Assembly: GCA_018817515.1 (NCBI GenBank)
Contig: JAHIUD010000011.1
Span: 1 to 43,193 of the forward strand
DNA: 43,193 nt
Direction: 5' to 3'
Origin: Pseudomonadota bacterium
Lineage (GTDB): Bacteria > Desulfobacterota > Desulfovibrionia > Desulfovibrionales > Desulfovibrionaceae
The notes under the pieces were generated by a model that did no database searches, was not told the DNA's origin, and saw only the letters and a program-made list of their open reading frames with translations. The number at the start of each line of letters is the position of its first letter. The first letter of the stretch is position 1. Shown here piece after piece: positions 32,970-40,779 of the stretch. A program made the translations under genes and the position numbers.

Positions 32970-34076
32970 CTAGTCCAGGAAGCCTTCGTAAAGGGTCAGG
33001 GTGCGTTGCAGGAAGTCCCCCCCGGAGAGCTGCGAGAGGGTCAGGTCCTGCGCGCGCAGGAGCTCCTTGCGGAAGTCCGGCTCGTCCAGGGCCTTGGCGA
33101 TGAGCCGGGTCATTGCGTCCACGTCGCCGGGCTCCAGCAGTGCCGCCGGGGACAGCAGATCGGGCATGACGCCGACGTTGGTGGAAAGGAGCGGGCGCTC
33201 GGCGGCCATGATCTCCAGGGCGGCGCGGGCTATGGTCTCGGACCAAAGCGAGGCGACGATGCCTAAATCTGCGGCGGAGAGGCAGGCCGCAACGTCGTCG
33301 CGGCGGCCGGTGATGCGCACGAAGCGCTCCAGCTTGAACTCGCGGATCCAGCCCTCGACTTCGTCCTGACCGGTGGCGCTGCCGAAGCCCAGGAGCATGA
33401 GCCTGAGCTTGCGGTAGCCCTGCTTGTGGATGAGCCGGGACACTGCCTCCAGGGTCTCGCGCTGGCCTTTGACCTTGTCGAAGCGTCCCACCAGGGCCAG
33501 CACGGTCTCGCGCTCGCCGTAGCCGAACTCCGCGCGCACGCGTTCTCTCCCCGCTGGATCGAAGCGGAAGCGCTCGCGGTCCACGCCGCCGTGGATGAGC
33601 CAGACCTTTTTTTCCGGGGTGCGCATGGCTTTGAGGAAATGCCGGGCCATGCGCGAATTGGTCACCACAACGGCATCGGCAACCCTGGCGTGCAGCCAGC
33701 GGTTCAGGAAGTCCGCCCTGGGCGGGCGCTGGTCGCCGCGCGTGCGCACAAGGCTGAAGGCGAATCCGAGGGCCTTGAGCAGCCCCCAGAGGAAGAAGCC
33801 CTCGCCCCGGTGGCAGTTGACCACCTGGGGCCGCTCGGTGCGCAACAGCCGGATGAGGCGTGCGAAGGCGACGGCAAGGCGCAGCGGGTTGGCGCTGTTC
33901 AGGTCCACGGGCCGGGCGTCCAGGCCCCATTCCAGGGCCTTGGCGTGGCAATCGGTGCCTGCCTGCGTCAGGACGACCACCGTGTGTCCGGCCTCCTGGA
34001 GCAGGCGGCTTAAGTACAGCCCGTACCAGGCTGTGGCGTTGAACCAGCGGACGTTGACGACCTGGAAGACGACCAT
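32970..34076 (-). CDS. Glycosyltransferase, GT4-type
   Basis: 368 residues from ATG 34076 (AAAGG five bases upstream; GTG 34082 is an alternative). The GT-B fold is recognised by the first Rossmann half with a glycine-rich start and the second half starting ETVLALVGRFDKVKGQRETLEAV near 190. A conserved C-terminal block SLWSETIARAALEIMAAERPLLSTNVGVMPDLL carries the E-x7-E nucleotide-sugar motif near 275. It should transfer a sugar to lipopolysaccharide or another surface glycan. Stands alone between convergent mltB-like and a moaE-like gene behind a terminator. Confidence 0.9.
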   Translation of the reverse strand: MVVFQVVNVRWFNATAWYGLYLSRLLQEAGHTVVVLTQAGTDCHAKALEWGLDARPVDLNSANPLRLAVAFARLIRLLRTERPQVVNCHRGEGFFLWGLLKALGFAFSLVRTRGDQRPPRADFLNRWLHARVADAVVVTNSRMARHFLKAMRTPEKKVWLIHGGVDRERFRFDPAGRERVRAEFGYGERETVLALVGRFDKVKGQRETLEAVSRLIHKQGYRKLRLMLLGFGSATGQDEVEGWIREFKLERFVRITGRRDDVAACLSAADLGIVASLWSETIARAALEIMAAERPLLSTNVGVMPDLLSPAALLEPGDVDAMTRLIAKALDEPDFRKELLRAQDLTLSQLSGGDFLQRTLTLYEGFLD

Positions 34077-34126
34077 GTGCACCTTTATGCGCCAGCCCCA
34101 GGCCGGAGCGCTTTGCGGAACGAAAC

Positions 34127-34142
34127 AGCCAACGGTTTGGCT
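34127..34142 (-). terminator. Hairpin after the MoaE-like gene
   Basis: Minus-strand stem AGCCAA-ACCG-TTGGCT followed by GTTTCGTT, 3 bases after the stop codon of the MoaE-like gene. Short stem and imperfect T-tract, so a weak intrinsic terminator. Confidence 0.5.
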
Positions 34143-34145
34143 TGA

Positions 34146-34508
34146 CTAGGCAAAGACTTCCCGTTTGCTCACGGCTTCATTCTTGATGCGGTCGAGCAGG
34201 TCGGCCAGGGCGGATTTGACGTTCTCCCTGATGTCCCCGGCCACAATGATGAACAGGACGTCGTCGCCCGGCTGCTTGACGCCGCCCTCGGCATGGGCGA
34301 TGGCACGGAATATGCCAGGACGTTTCTGGAATTCCTCGCACAGGGCCTGAATCTTTTCATGGTCCGGGGTGATCTCCACGGCGCTGACGTTTCTGTGGTC
34401 CTTACGCGACCAGCCGCGAATCACACCATTGTGCACGAGGATCATTCCAACGTTCTCGGAAAACCCCGGTGTTTTCTTGAGTTCTGCGATGGTCTGGCTT
34501 ATGTCCAT
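34146..34508 (-). CDS. MoaE-like protein
   Basis: 120 residues from ATG 34508 (GGAGG 6 bases upstream); E. coli MoaE has 150. The C-terminal half matches MoaE: PGIFRAIAHAEGG, GDDVLFIIVAGDIRENVKSALADLLDRIK, with lysines K109 and K115 in place of the two catalytic lysines. The usual HR pair after the hydrophobic strand is DIR here. MoaE is the large subunit of molybdopterin synthase, which adds two sulfurs to cPMP. The N-terminal half differs from typical MoaE (VGMILVHNGVIRGWSRKD), so a related role rather than MoaE itself remains possible. Divergent from the 933-residue gene with only 36 bases between starts. Confidence 0.75.
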   Translation of the reverse strand: MDISQTIAELKKTPGFSENVGMILVHNGVIRGWSRKDHRNVSAVEITPDHEKIQALCEEFQKRPGIFRAIAHAEGGVKQPGDDVLFIIVAGDIRENVKSALADLLDRIKNEAVSKREVFA

Positions 34509-34544
34509 GGAAATCCTCCGGTATAAATTCCATCTGGAGATGAA

Positions 34545-37346
34545 ATGTATACTCTTTCGACGCTGTTGGAAAGACTCCCGAACATCTCCCAGGCGAGGCT
34601 CATCAGCTCCGGCTACGGGCTGTGGATGGTCTGGTCCGGATCGTTCAATAACGCCATCGGCCACACCCTGCGCGACCACGGATTGGTGCAGGTTGTGGAA
34701 GATCCCTGCCAGAGCTTCTGGATATCCTTCTCGCCGGAGGTGTTCCGCGCCCTGGCCAAGCTGCAGATCTGGGCCAAGCTCAATCCCCTGCCGCTGTTCT
34801 GCCAGGTGGTGCCGCTCACCGTGCTGGTGGGCTACGACTTAAGCCTGTCCGTGTCCGTCGCGCGCGACATTACGCGCCAGCAGGCAGGAGTGGCCGAGGA
34901 CCTGGAAACGCTGGTGCACCCCAAGTTCCTCGAGTCCGTGAAGACCGTGAATGGCCTTTCGCTTGGCACCATCATCACCATGCAGGGGCTGTCGGGCAGC
35001 GGCTGGATGCCGCTGGAGGCCGACCTCGGCCTGGACTACGAATCCCCCATGTCCTGGTACAGCGTCATCCGTCCCCTGGGACGGCTGGGCGAGCGCGAGG
35101 CCATCGCGGGCTGGCGCGCCTTTTTCTCCGAGGTCCAGGGCATGTTCCAGCGCCTGGGCATCCGTTACCTTTCGGACGACGCCCTGGGCTTCGTCATCTT
35201 TCCGCTGGAGAGCTACCGTCAGCTGCGCATGTACTGCGTGGAAATCTCGACGCTGCTAAACGAGTTGAAGGCCAACCAGGGGGCCTACTGGCCATGCGTG
35301 TTCGCCATCATGGAGCAGAAGGGCATGAGCTTCTCCATGGACCTGCCCAACCGCTTCAGCCTGGACTGGAACCGGTTGACCCCGGACTTTCTGCACATGC
35401 ACTACCGCGACGCCTTCCCGCTGAACGACTCCTTCAAGGTCAATGAAATCAGCTATGGCGGCGATCAGGAGAACATCGACTCCTGGTGCTACGTGAGTTT
35501 CCGGGGAGAGGAGAGCCAATCCGGCCACGCCACCATCGAGGTGCCGCTGCCGCGCCGCTGGCTGGCAGGAACGGGCAAGGAATGCTTTTACTGCGGGTTG
35601 AAGAACCACACCCCGGCCCAGTGCCCGTGCCGGTCGCTGCCGGCCTTCCGGGCGGAAGTCTGGCGCGACATGGGACGCGTGAACCTGGGCGACATGAGCG
35701 CGGCCTTCAAGGGCCTGGACGAGCCTACGGACGCCGCGCGCTTCGTGCAGCAGGTCAGCTCCCTTCTCAAGGCGGACGGCAACATCGAGTCGGTTCTCAT
35801 GCGGGGCATGTTCTCCACCGTCGCGCCGGTCCAGCTCGGCATGCTGCCCGTGCTGCCGCGCATCAAGAACCGGGAATGGCCGGTGGAGCTGGAGCAGCTC
35901 AATCCCGAGGAACCTTGGCCCATCCGCGAGCCCTACAATACCTTGATGTCCGGAGACCTGGAGAAGGCCAAGGAATCCGTACGCGCCGTGAGCGCCAAGC
36001 TGGGCCGCAGCTTCGAGGCCGCCTGCCTCGAGGGCTTCATCTCACTTGAGTCCGAAGACCCGCACATGGCGCAGTTCTACTGGCAGGAGGCCGGGCGCAT
36101 TGGACTTTCAACCGTCCAGCAGGGGTATGTGCTTTTCCTCCAGGCGCGCCTGCACGAGGTGGCCGGAGAATTCAAGGACGCCCTTGGGTTTTACCGGCAG
36201 GTGCGTGTCGGCTCGCCGCGCTGGCTTGAGCCCGCCTACCGCGAGGGCGTGTGCATGGTGAAGATGGGCTTTACCGGGCAGTCCCTTGAGATCTTCGGGG
36301 ACTTGGTCATACGTGAACCGATGCTTTTCAACCGCCTCCTGCTGGATACCGAGATCGACCGTGGCCGCGTGCATGTGCTTTCCGGCCTGCGCGAGCCCTG
36401 GCGCGACGCCCAGGACAAGGCCGAGGAGGTGGGCAAGCGCGTTGAGGTTCTGCTGAAAGAGCTGCCGCAATGGTTCGACGAGGACCACGAGTTCCGCAAG
36501 CCTGGCCTGGACCACCTGGAGCGCATGTACGCCCTGGCGGGAATCGAGAATTTCGTGGCCTTCCGCGAGATCGTCCGCGGCATGGACGGTTTTTTCCAGG
36601 AGATGCAGAAGCAGATCGACGAGGAAATCAAGCGCATCAAGGATCGTGTGATGCTCTACGCCGACCGCCTGCGCGACGTGCAGTACGAGGCGGGCTGGTT
36701 TCCTTTCCCCAAGCTCCTGCACGACTTCAATCGCGACTTCAATTTCTGCGTCAAGCGCATCAACTGGGTCATGACCCAGCCTTTGCGCATGGCCGGGAAC
36801 TTCCGCACCGCGAGGCGGAACCTGCCGGAGCTGGAGGAGCGCTTGCAAGGCTTGTCCAAGCGCCTGGTGTCGCTGCGCATCGTCCGCGACAGCACGCTCT
36901 TCGCCATGCTTCTTGGCAAGAACTTCATCTGGATGGAGGTGGTGGGCCTGGCCCTGGCCCTCTTGACCATTCCGGTGCTGCTCTTCTATTCGGCCAAGGT
37001 CTCCAGCAACTGGCTTGTGGACGGCATCCTGGCCCAGAAATGGGCCTTCCAGAAGGGTCTCATCTTCCTGGTGACCGTGTTCTCCCTGGGCTTGGCCTCG
37101 CTTCGCAGCGTCATGATCTTCGAGAAGAAGAAGAAGGAGCTCTTTGAGGCCGATGCGGAGCGCCGCATGGCCAGCAAGAAAAGCGGCGGCAAGGGCCAGG
37201 CAGGCAAGGGCAAGCCGCAGGCCCCGGCTAAGCCTGGCGCCACGGCTGAAGCAAAGCCCGCGCCCAAGGCGGGGGCGAAACCGGCTGCCAAGGCTCCGGC
37301 CAAGGCTCCGGCCAAGGCTCCTGCCAAGGTCGGCGGGAGAAAGTAG
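34545..37346 (+). CDS. Large membrane-anchored protein with CCHC zinc knuckle, unknown function
   Basis: 933 residues; GGAG precedes the ATG by 5 bases. No family recognised. Visible parts: residues 1-340 are globular with no known motif. A retroviral-type zinc knuckle C347-X2-C350-X4-H355-X4-C360 follows. A helical, TPR-like region (about 480-640) includes AQFYWQEAGRIGLSTVQQGYVLFLQARLHEVAGEFKDALGFY in parts. A coiled coil lies at about 680-710 (EEIKRIKDRV). Two membrane helices are at about 796-816 and 836-856. The tail is Lys/Ala/Pro-rich (870-933) with KAPA repeats, resembling histone H1 tails. With no signal peptide, both the N-terminal bulk and the basic tail are probably cytoplasmic, leaving a helical hairpin in the membrane. 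Gpm and mutY follow. A nucleic-acid or ribosome-binding membrane role is a guess. Confidence 0.8.
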   Translation: MYTLSTLLERLPNISQARLISSGYGLWMVWSGSFNNAIGHTLRDHGLVQVVEDPCQSFWISFSPEVFRALAKLQIWAKLNPLPLFCQVVPLTVLVGYDLSLSVSVARDITRQQAGVAEDLETLVHPKFLESVKTVNGLSLGTIITMQGLSGSGWMPLEADLGLDYESPMSWYSVIRPLGRLGEREAIAGWRAFFSEVQGMFQRLGIRYLSDDALGFVIFPLESYRQLRMYCVEISTLLNELKANQGAYWPCVFAIMEQKGMSFSMDLPNRFSLDWNRLTPDFLHMHYRDAFPLNDSFKVNEISYGGDQENIDSWCYVSFRGEESQSGHATIEVPLPRRWLAGTGKECFYCGLKNHTPAQCPCRSLPAFRAEVWRDMGRVNLGDMSAAFKGLDEPTDAARFVQQVSSLLKADGNIESVLMRGMFSTVAPVQLGMLPVLPRIKNREWPVELEQLNPEEPWPIREPYNTLMSGDLEKAKESVRAVSAKLGRSFEAACLEGFISLESEDPHMAQFYWQEAGRIGLSTVQQGYVLFLQARLHEVAGEFKDALGFYRQVRVGSPRWLEPAYREGVCMVKMGFTGQSLEIFGDLVIREPMLFNRLLLDTEIDRGRVHVLSGLREPWRDAQDKAEEVGKRVEVLLKELPQWFDEDHEFRKPGLDHLERMYALAGIENFVAFREIVRGMDGFFQEMQKQIDEEIKRIKDRVMLYADRLRDVQYEAGWFPFPKLLHDFNRDFNFCVKRINWVMTQPLRMAGNFRTARRNLPELEERLQGLSKRLVSLRIVRDSTLFAMLLGKNFIWMEVVGLALALLTIPVLLFYSAKVSSNWLVDGILAQKWAFQKGLIFLVTVFSLGLASLRSVMIFEKKKKELFEADAERRMASKKSGGKGQAGKGKPQAPAKPGATAEAKPAPKAGAKPAAKAPAKAPAKAPAKVGGRK
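37290..37329 (+). repeat. 12-base tandem repeats encoding KAPA units
   Basis: Three copies of AAGGCTCCGGCC or its one-base variant (37290-37301, 37302-37313, 37314-37325) encode the KAPA tail of the zinc-knuckle protein. Two related units (38157-38168 and 38169-38180) encode the N-terminus of MutY. Confidence 0.8.
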
Positions 37347-37392
37347 CGCCAGCTGCGCAAACCAAACCGCCCCGGGCGGATAGGAGTCAGCC

Positions 37393-38145
37393 ATGCATAC
37401 CCTGGTGCTCATCCGGCACGGACAAAGCGTGTGGAACCTTGAGAACCGCTTCACCGGCTGGACGGACGTGGACCTCTCGGACCAGGGCATCCGTGAGGCC
37501 GAGGAGGGCGGCCGGCAGCTCAAGGATGCCGGGTTCGTCTTCGACGCCTGCCACACCTCCTACCTGCGCCGGGCCATCCGTACCCTGTGGCTCGTGCTGG
37601 ACCGCATGGACCTCATGTGGCTGCCCGTGGAGACCACCTGGCGGCTCAACGAGCGCCACTACGGCGCGCTGCAGGGGCTGAACAAGGCCGAGACCGCGCG
37701 CAAGTATAGTGAGGAGCAGGTCTTCCAGTGGCGGCGCAGTTTCGACGTGCCGCCCCCGGCCCTGGACCCCTCCGACGAGCGCTTCCCCGGCCATGACCCG
37801 CGCTACGCGGCGCTCACGGACGCCGAATTGCCGCGCTGCGAGAGCCTCAAGCTGACCATCGACCGGGTCATGCCATACTGGCACAACGTGCTGGACCCGC
37901 AGATCCGCGCGGGCAAGCGCCTGCTGGTCGCTGCCCATGGCAACTCCCTGCGCGGGCTGGTGAAATTTCTCGATGGCATGAGTGACGAGGAGGTCACCGG
38001 CCTGAACATCCCCACCGGAGTGCCCCTGGTCTATCACCTGGACGCCAACCTGAAGTCCCTGGGCCGCGAATATCTTGGCGATCCCGAGGCCGTGGCCCAG
38101 GCCGCCCAGGCCGTGGCCGACCAGGCCAAAGGCGCCAAGGGATAG
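37393..38145 (+). CDS. gpmA: 2,3-bisphosphoglycerate-dependent phosphoglycerate mutase GpmA
   Basis: 250 residues, the family size. Catalytic H9 in LIRHGQS, E87 in [11 protein letters not shown], and the second histidine in AAHGNSLRG near 183. [12 protein letters not shown] is the typical second motif. It interconverts 3- and 2-phosphoglycerate in glycolysis and gluconeogenesis. AGGAG precedes the ATG. The last 15 residues are an Ala/Gln/Lys extension. The mutY start follows 5 bases after its stop. Confidence 0.97.
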   Translation: MHTLVLIRHGQSVWNLENRFTGWTDVDLSDQGIREAEEGGRQLKDAGFVFDACHTSYLRRAIRTLWLVLDRMDLMWLPVETTWRLNERHYGALQGLNKAETARKYSEEQVFQWRRSFDVPPPALDPSDERFPGHDPRYAALTDAELPRCESLKLTIDRVMPYWHNVLDPQIRAGKRLLVAAHGNSLRGLVKFLDGMSDEEVTGLNIPTGVPLVYHLDANLKSLGREYLGDPEAVAQAAQAVADQAKGAKG

Positions 38146-38150
38146 CGCAA

Positions 38151-39308
38151 ATGCCTAAAGCTCCTGCCAAGGCTCCGGCGCCCCTGGCCGGGGCCTTTGA
38201 TATTGAAGGCTTCCGCACGGACCTGCTGAACTGGTTTGCCTCTTGCGCCCGCGACCTGCCCTGGCGCAGGACCCTTGAGCCCTACCATGTCTGGCTGTCG
38301 GAGATCATGCTCCAGCAGACGCAGATGGACCGCGCCGTCCAATATTTTCAGCGCTTCATCTTGCGCTTCCCGGACATGGCGAGCTTGGCCGCGGCTCACG
38401 AGGACGAGGTGCTCAAGCTCTGGGAGGGCCTGGGCTACTATTCCCGCGCCAAGAATCTCCTGCGCGCGGCCCGCGTGGTCATGAGCGGGCACGGCGGCGA
38501 GTTTCCCACCACCTTCGAGGCCGTGCGCGCGTTGCCGGGCGTCGGGCCATATACCGCCGGGGCCGTCATGAGCGTGGCCTACAACGACACGCGTCCGGCC
38601 GTGGACGCCAACGTGGAGCGCGTACTTTCCCGGCTGCTCGACATCGATCGCCCCGTGTCCGAGCCTGAGGTGAAGCGCCGCATTCTGGCCGCAGCCAGGG
38701 AGCTCTTGCCGCCGGGGCAGGCCCGCGCCTTCAACCAGGGGCTCATGGAGTTCGGCGCCCTTGTCTGCGCCCCGCGCAAGCCCGACTGCCTGCGTTGTCC
38801 CGTGACCCGCCACTGCCTGGCCAAGGCGAGCGGCACGGTGGCCCAGCGGCCCGTGCTTTCGCCAAAGCCATCCATCATCCGCGTGGACATGGCCTGCGGG
38901 GTGCTGGTCACAGGTGGTCTGGTCTTCATTCAGAAGCGCCGGGCGGATGACGTCTGGCCGGGCCTTTGGGAATTCCCCGGCGGGGTGATCGAACCCGGCG
39001 AGACACCGGAGCAGGCCATGGTCCGCGAGTTCAGCGAGGAGACCGGGCTACGCGTACGGCCTGCGGGCAAGATCGCTGTGGTCCGCTCCAGCTACACCCG
39101 CTACCGCATCACCCTGCATGGGTACTTCTGCCAGGCCGAGCCCGGCCAGAACCCGCAGCAGGACCACCAACTGCACGAGGCTGAAGAGGCCCGGCTGCTG
39201 CCGCCGCCGCAGCTCAAGGTCTTCGCCTTCCCTTCCGGCCATGCCCGCCTGCTGTCCCGAGTGCTGACGGATGTCCGCCTTGAGGGGCTCCTGAACAGTC
39301 CAGATTGA
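38151..39308 (+). CDS. mutY: A/G-specific adenine glycosylase MutY
   Basis: 385 residues. The HhH-GPD glycosylase covers about 20-225, with catalytic E51 in LSEIMLQQT and D152 in PAVDANVERVLSR. The iron-sulfur cluster ligands are C206, C213, C216 and C222 (C-X6-C-X2-C-X5-C). A Nudix-fold C-terminal domain at about 245-375, with the box GGVIEPGETPEQAMVREFSEETG, reads 8-oxoguanine. It removes adenine mispaired with 8-oxoG. The N-terminus has an unusual KAPAKAPAP stretch of about 15 residues before the conserved part. 5 bases behind gpmA. Confidence 0.96.
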   Translation: MPKAPAKAPAPLAGAFDIEGFRTDLLNWFASCARDLPWRRTLEPYHVWLSEIMLQQTQMDRAVQYFQRFILRFPDMASLAAAHEDEVLKLWEGLGYYSRAKNLLRAARVVMSGHGGEFPTTFEAVRALPGVGPYTAGAVMSVAYNDTRPAVDANVERVLSRLLDIDRPVSEPEVKRRILAAARELLPPGQARAFNQGLMEFGALVCAPRKPDCLRCPVTRHCLAKASGTVAQRPVLSPKPSIIRVDMACGVLVTGGLVFIQKRRADDVWPGLWEFPGGVIEPGETPEQAMVREFSEETGLRVRPAGKIAVVRSSYTRYRITLHGYFCQAEPGQNPQQDHQLHEAEEARLLPPPQLKVFAFPSGHARLLSRVLTDVRLEGLLNSPD

Positions 39309-39345
39309 CGCTGTATCATTCTGATATTCAAGATGTACTTTCGTA

Positions 39346-39361
39346 AGGCACGGAATGTGCT
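39346..39361 (+). promoter_or_regulatory. Sigma-54-like -24/-12 element
   Basis: AGGCACGGAATGTGCT has GG (39347-39348) and GC (39359-39360) exactly 10 bases apart and differs from TGGCACG-N4-TTGCW at two positions. It lies about 57 bases before the ATG of the lysozyme-like gene. A TATAAC at 39361-39366 could alternatively be a sigma-70 -10 box, but its -35 region is poor. Confidence 0.5.
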
Positions 39362-39416
39362 ATAACGGTTTCGAAGACCGTGCCGTAGTCAATATTCCGA
39401 CGGCGGAGGAAGTATC

Positions 39417-40478
39417 ATGTCCAACGATCCGAACAGCGTTGCGGAAGCCATCCGAGTTCTGAAACAAGCCCAGTCCGGCCAGGGCGCGGAACTGCGCGGG
39501 CTGTCGCGCCCCGGGGCCAAGGCCTATGATCCCAAGACCATAGCCTTCCAGGCTCAGATGCAGATGGCCGAGCAGGCCATCGGCATTGACCGGCAGGTGG
39601 ATCAGCAGCTTGAAGGCAGTGGAAATGACTCCTCGCCCATGGCCTTTGACATGAGCCTCATCAATGACAGAATGATGATGGACGCGCTGACCACCATCGC
39701 GCGGCTCACCGGACAGTCGGTGCCATCGCAGCAGATGCTAAACCAGCAGATGACCGGCCAGCAGGCTGCGTCCGCCATGCCCCTGGACCAGGTCCTGACG
39801 CGCAACTCCGAGGTTCAGGGCCTGGGAGCCCTGGCCGCCATGTTCGAATCCGGCGACAAGGGCATCGCTGCCATCGGCTATGACCGCACCGGCGGCACCA
39901 GCTACGGCAAGTTCCAGATATCCTCGCGCGCGGGCACCATGAACCGCTTCCTCAATTACCTCTCGGAGCAGGAACCGGTCATGGCTGAGCGCCTGCGCAA
40001 GGCCGGACCGGCCAACACCGGCTCCACCAGGGGCCAGATGCCCGCCGAATGGGCCAAGATCGCCGCCGAGAACCCGGAGCGCTTCGAGCGCCTGCAGACC
40101 GAATTCATCAAGAAGGACCACTACCAGCCTGCGCGAGCAAAAATCCGCGAGATGACCGGACTGGATATCGAAGCCAGCAAGCCCGCCCTGCGCGAGGCCC
40201 TGTTCAGCACTGCGGTGCAGCATGGAGCCAGCGGCGCGGCGCGCATCTTCAACGAGGCCATCGACAAGTTCCTGGGCAAGCCCGGGGCAGGGCAGGCGGC
40301 CCAGGCCGGGAGCAGGAGCTTTGAGCAGGCGCTGGTGAGCGAAGTCTATGACAAGCGTTCACACCAGTTCGGCGGCTCCACCGCAGCTGTGCGCCAGAGC
40401 GTGCGCGGCAGGCTCAACCAGGAGAAGGACATGGTTTTGGCCATGCTGGAGAAGAAGGGGATGAACAGGATCGTGTGA
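39417..40478 (+). CDS. Lysozyme-fold (chitosanase/T6SS-lysozyme-like) protein
   Basis: 353 residues; GGAGGA precedes the ATG by 6 bases. The first 130 residues are Gln/Met-rich with no signal peptide. From about 135 a lysozyme-like domain shows a probable catalytic glutamate E144 in MFESGDKGIAAIGYDRTGGTSYG, then FQISSRAGTMNRFLNYL, and the helix containing LFSTAVQHGASGAARIFNEAI. Such domains occur in phage, type VI and flagellar muramidases. The absence of a signal peptide means it would leave by a dedicated machine or act inside, for example with flagella, which are commonly sigma-54 controlled. No flagellar or secretion gene is in the window to settle this. A strong terminator follows. Confidence 0.8.
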   Translation: MSNDPNSVAEAIRVLKQAQSGQGAELRGLSRPGAKAYDPKTIAFQAQMQMAEQAIGIDRQVDQQLEGSGNDSSPMAFDMSLINDRMMMDALTTIARLTGQSVPSQQMLNQQMTGQQAASAMPLDQVLTRNSEVQGLGALAAMFESGDKGIAAIGYDRTGGTSYGKFQISSRAGTMNRFLNYLSEQEPVMAERLRKAGPANTGSTRGQMPAEWAKIAAENPERFERLQTEFIKKDHYQPARAKIREMTGLDIEASKPALREALFSTAVQHGASGAARIFNEAIDKFLGKPGAGQAAQAGSRSFEQALVSEVYDKRSHQFGGSTAAVRQSVRGRLNQEKDMVLAMLEKKGMNRIV

Positions 40479-40509
40479 TCTGGGGAGACTGCACGACCTG
40501 ATTATGCTG

Positions 40510-40534
40510 AAAGGCGCGCCTCGGCGCGCCTTTT
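40510..40534 (+). terminator. Rho-independent terminator after the lysozyme-like gene
   Basis: AAAGGCGCGC-CTCG-GCGCGCCTTT forms a 10-bp stem with a 4-base loop, followed by TCTATTTT. It ends the transcript 31 bases after the stop codon. Confidence 0.92.
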
Positions 40535-40779
40535 CTATTTTGTGGCGTGCTGTTGCGTGCAGGCAGGATTTCGCGGGCTGTTGTCGCCATCGGTTCTCGG
40601 GCGCACCTGCGCTCAAGACGATTTTGCAGGTGCTGGCGGCGGCAGAAGAGCTTCTGGGGGAGACGGTGCAGCCCGTGCGAGACCGGCGCGGGCATCCTGA
40701 TCGTGGGCAGCGAAGGTGTAGCAGCCTCCTGCGCGGACGGGAGTCCGGGCCAGGCAGGGGCAACTCCCTGATTTATCGG
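40535..40779. other. Gap between the terminator and the NFACT gene
   Basis: GC-rich, without a convincing gene. Short frames on both strands show no ribosome site and no recognisable domain; one plus-strand stretch (ILQVLAAAEELLGETVQPV) reads like a short helical protein and could be a decayed gene. A 6-bp inverted repeat GGGAGT/ACTCCC (about 40740-40769) lies just past the NFACT stop but has no T-tract. Confidence 0.4.

Noticed and set aside
37290-37329. CRISPR-like or VNTR array
   Set aside because: Units are contiguous 12-mers without spacers and encode a coherent KAPA protein tail.
39338-39366. Sigma-70 promoter for the lysozyme-like gene
   Set aside because: TATAAC is a fair -10 but the -35 region (CTTTCG) does not match; kept only as an alternative to the sigma-54-like site.
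40547-40771. A 74-codon plus-strand gene after the terminator
   Set aside because: No ribosome site, no domain, and overlapping open frames in other phases; treated as a gap.
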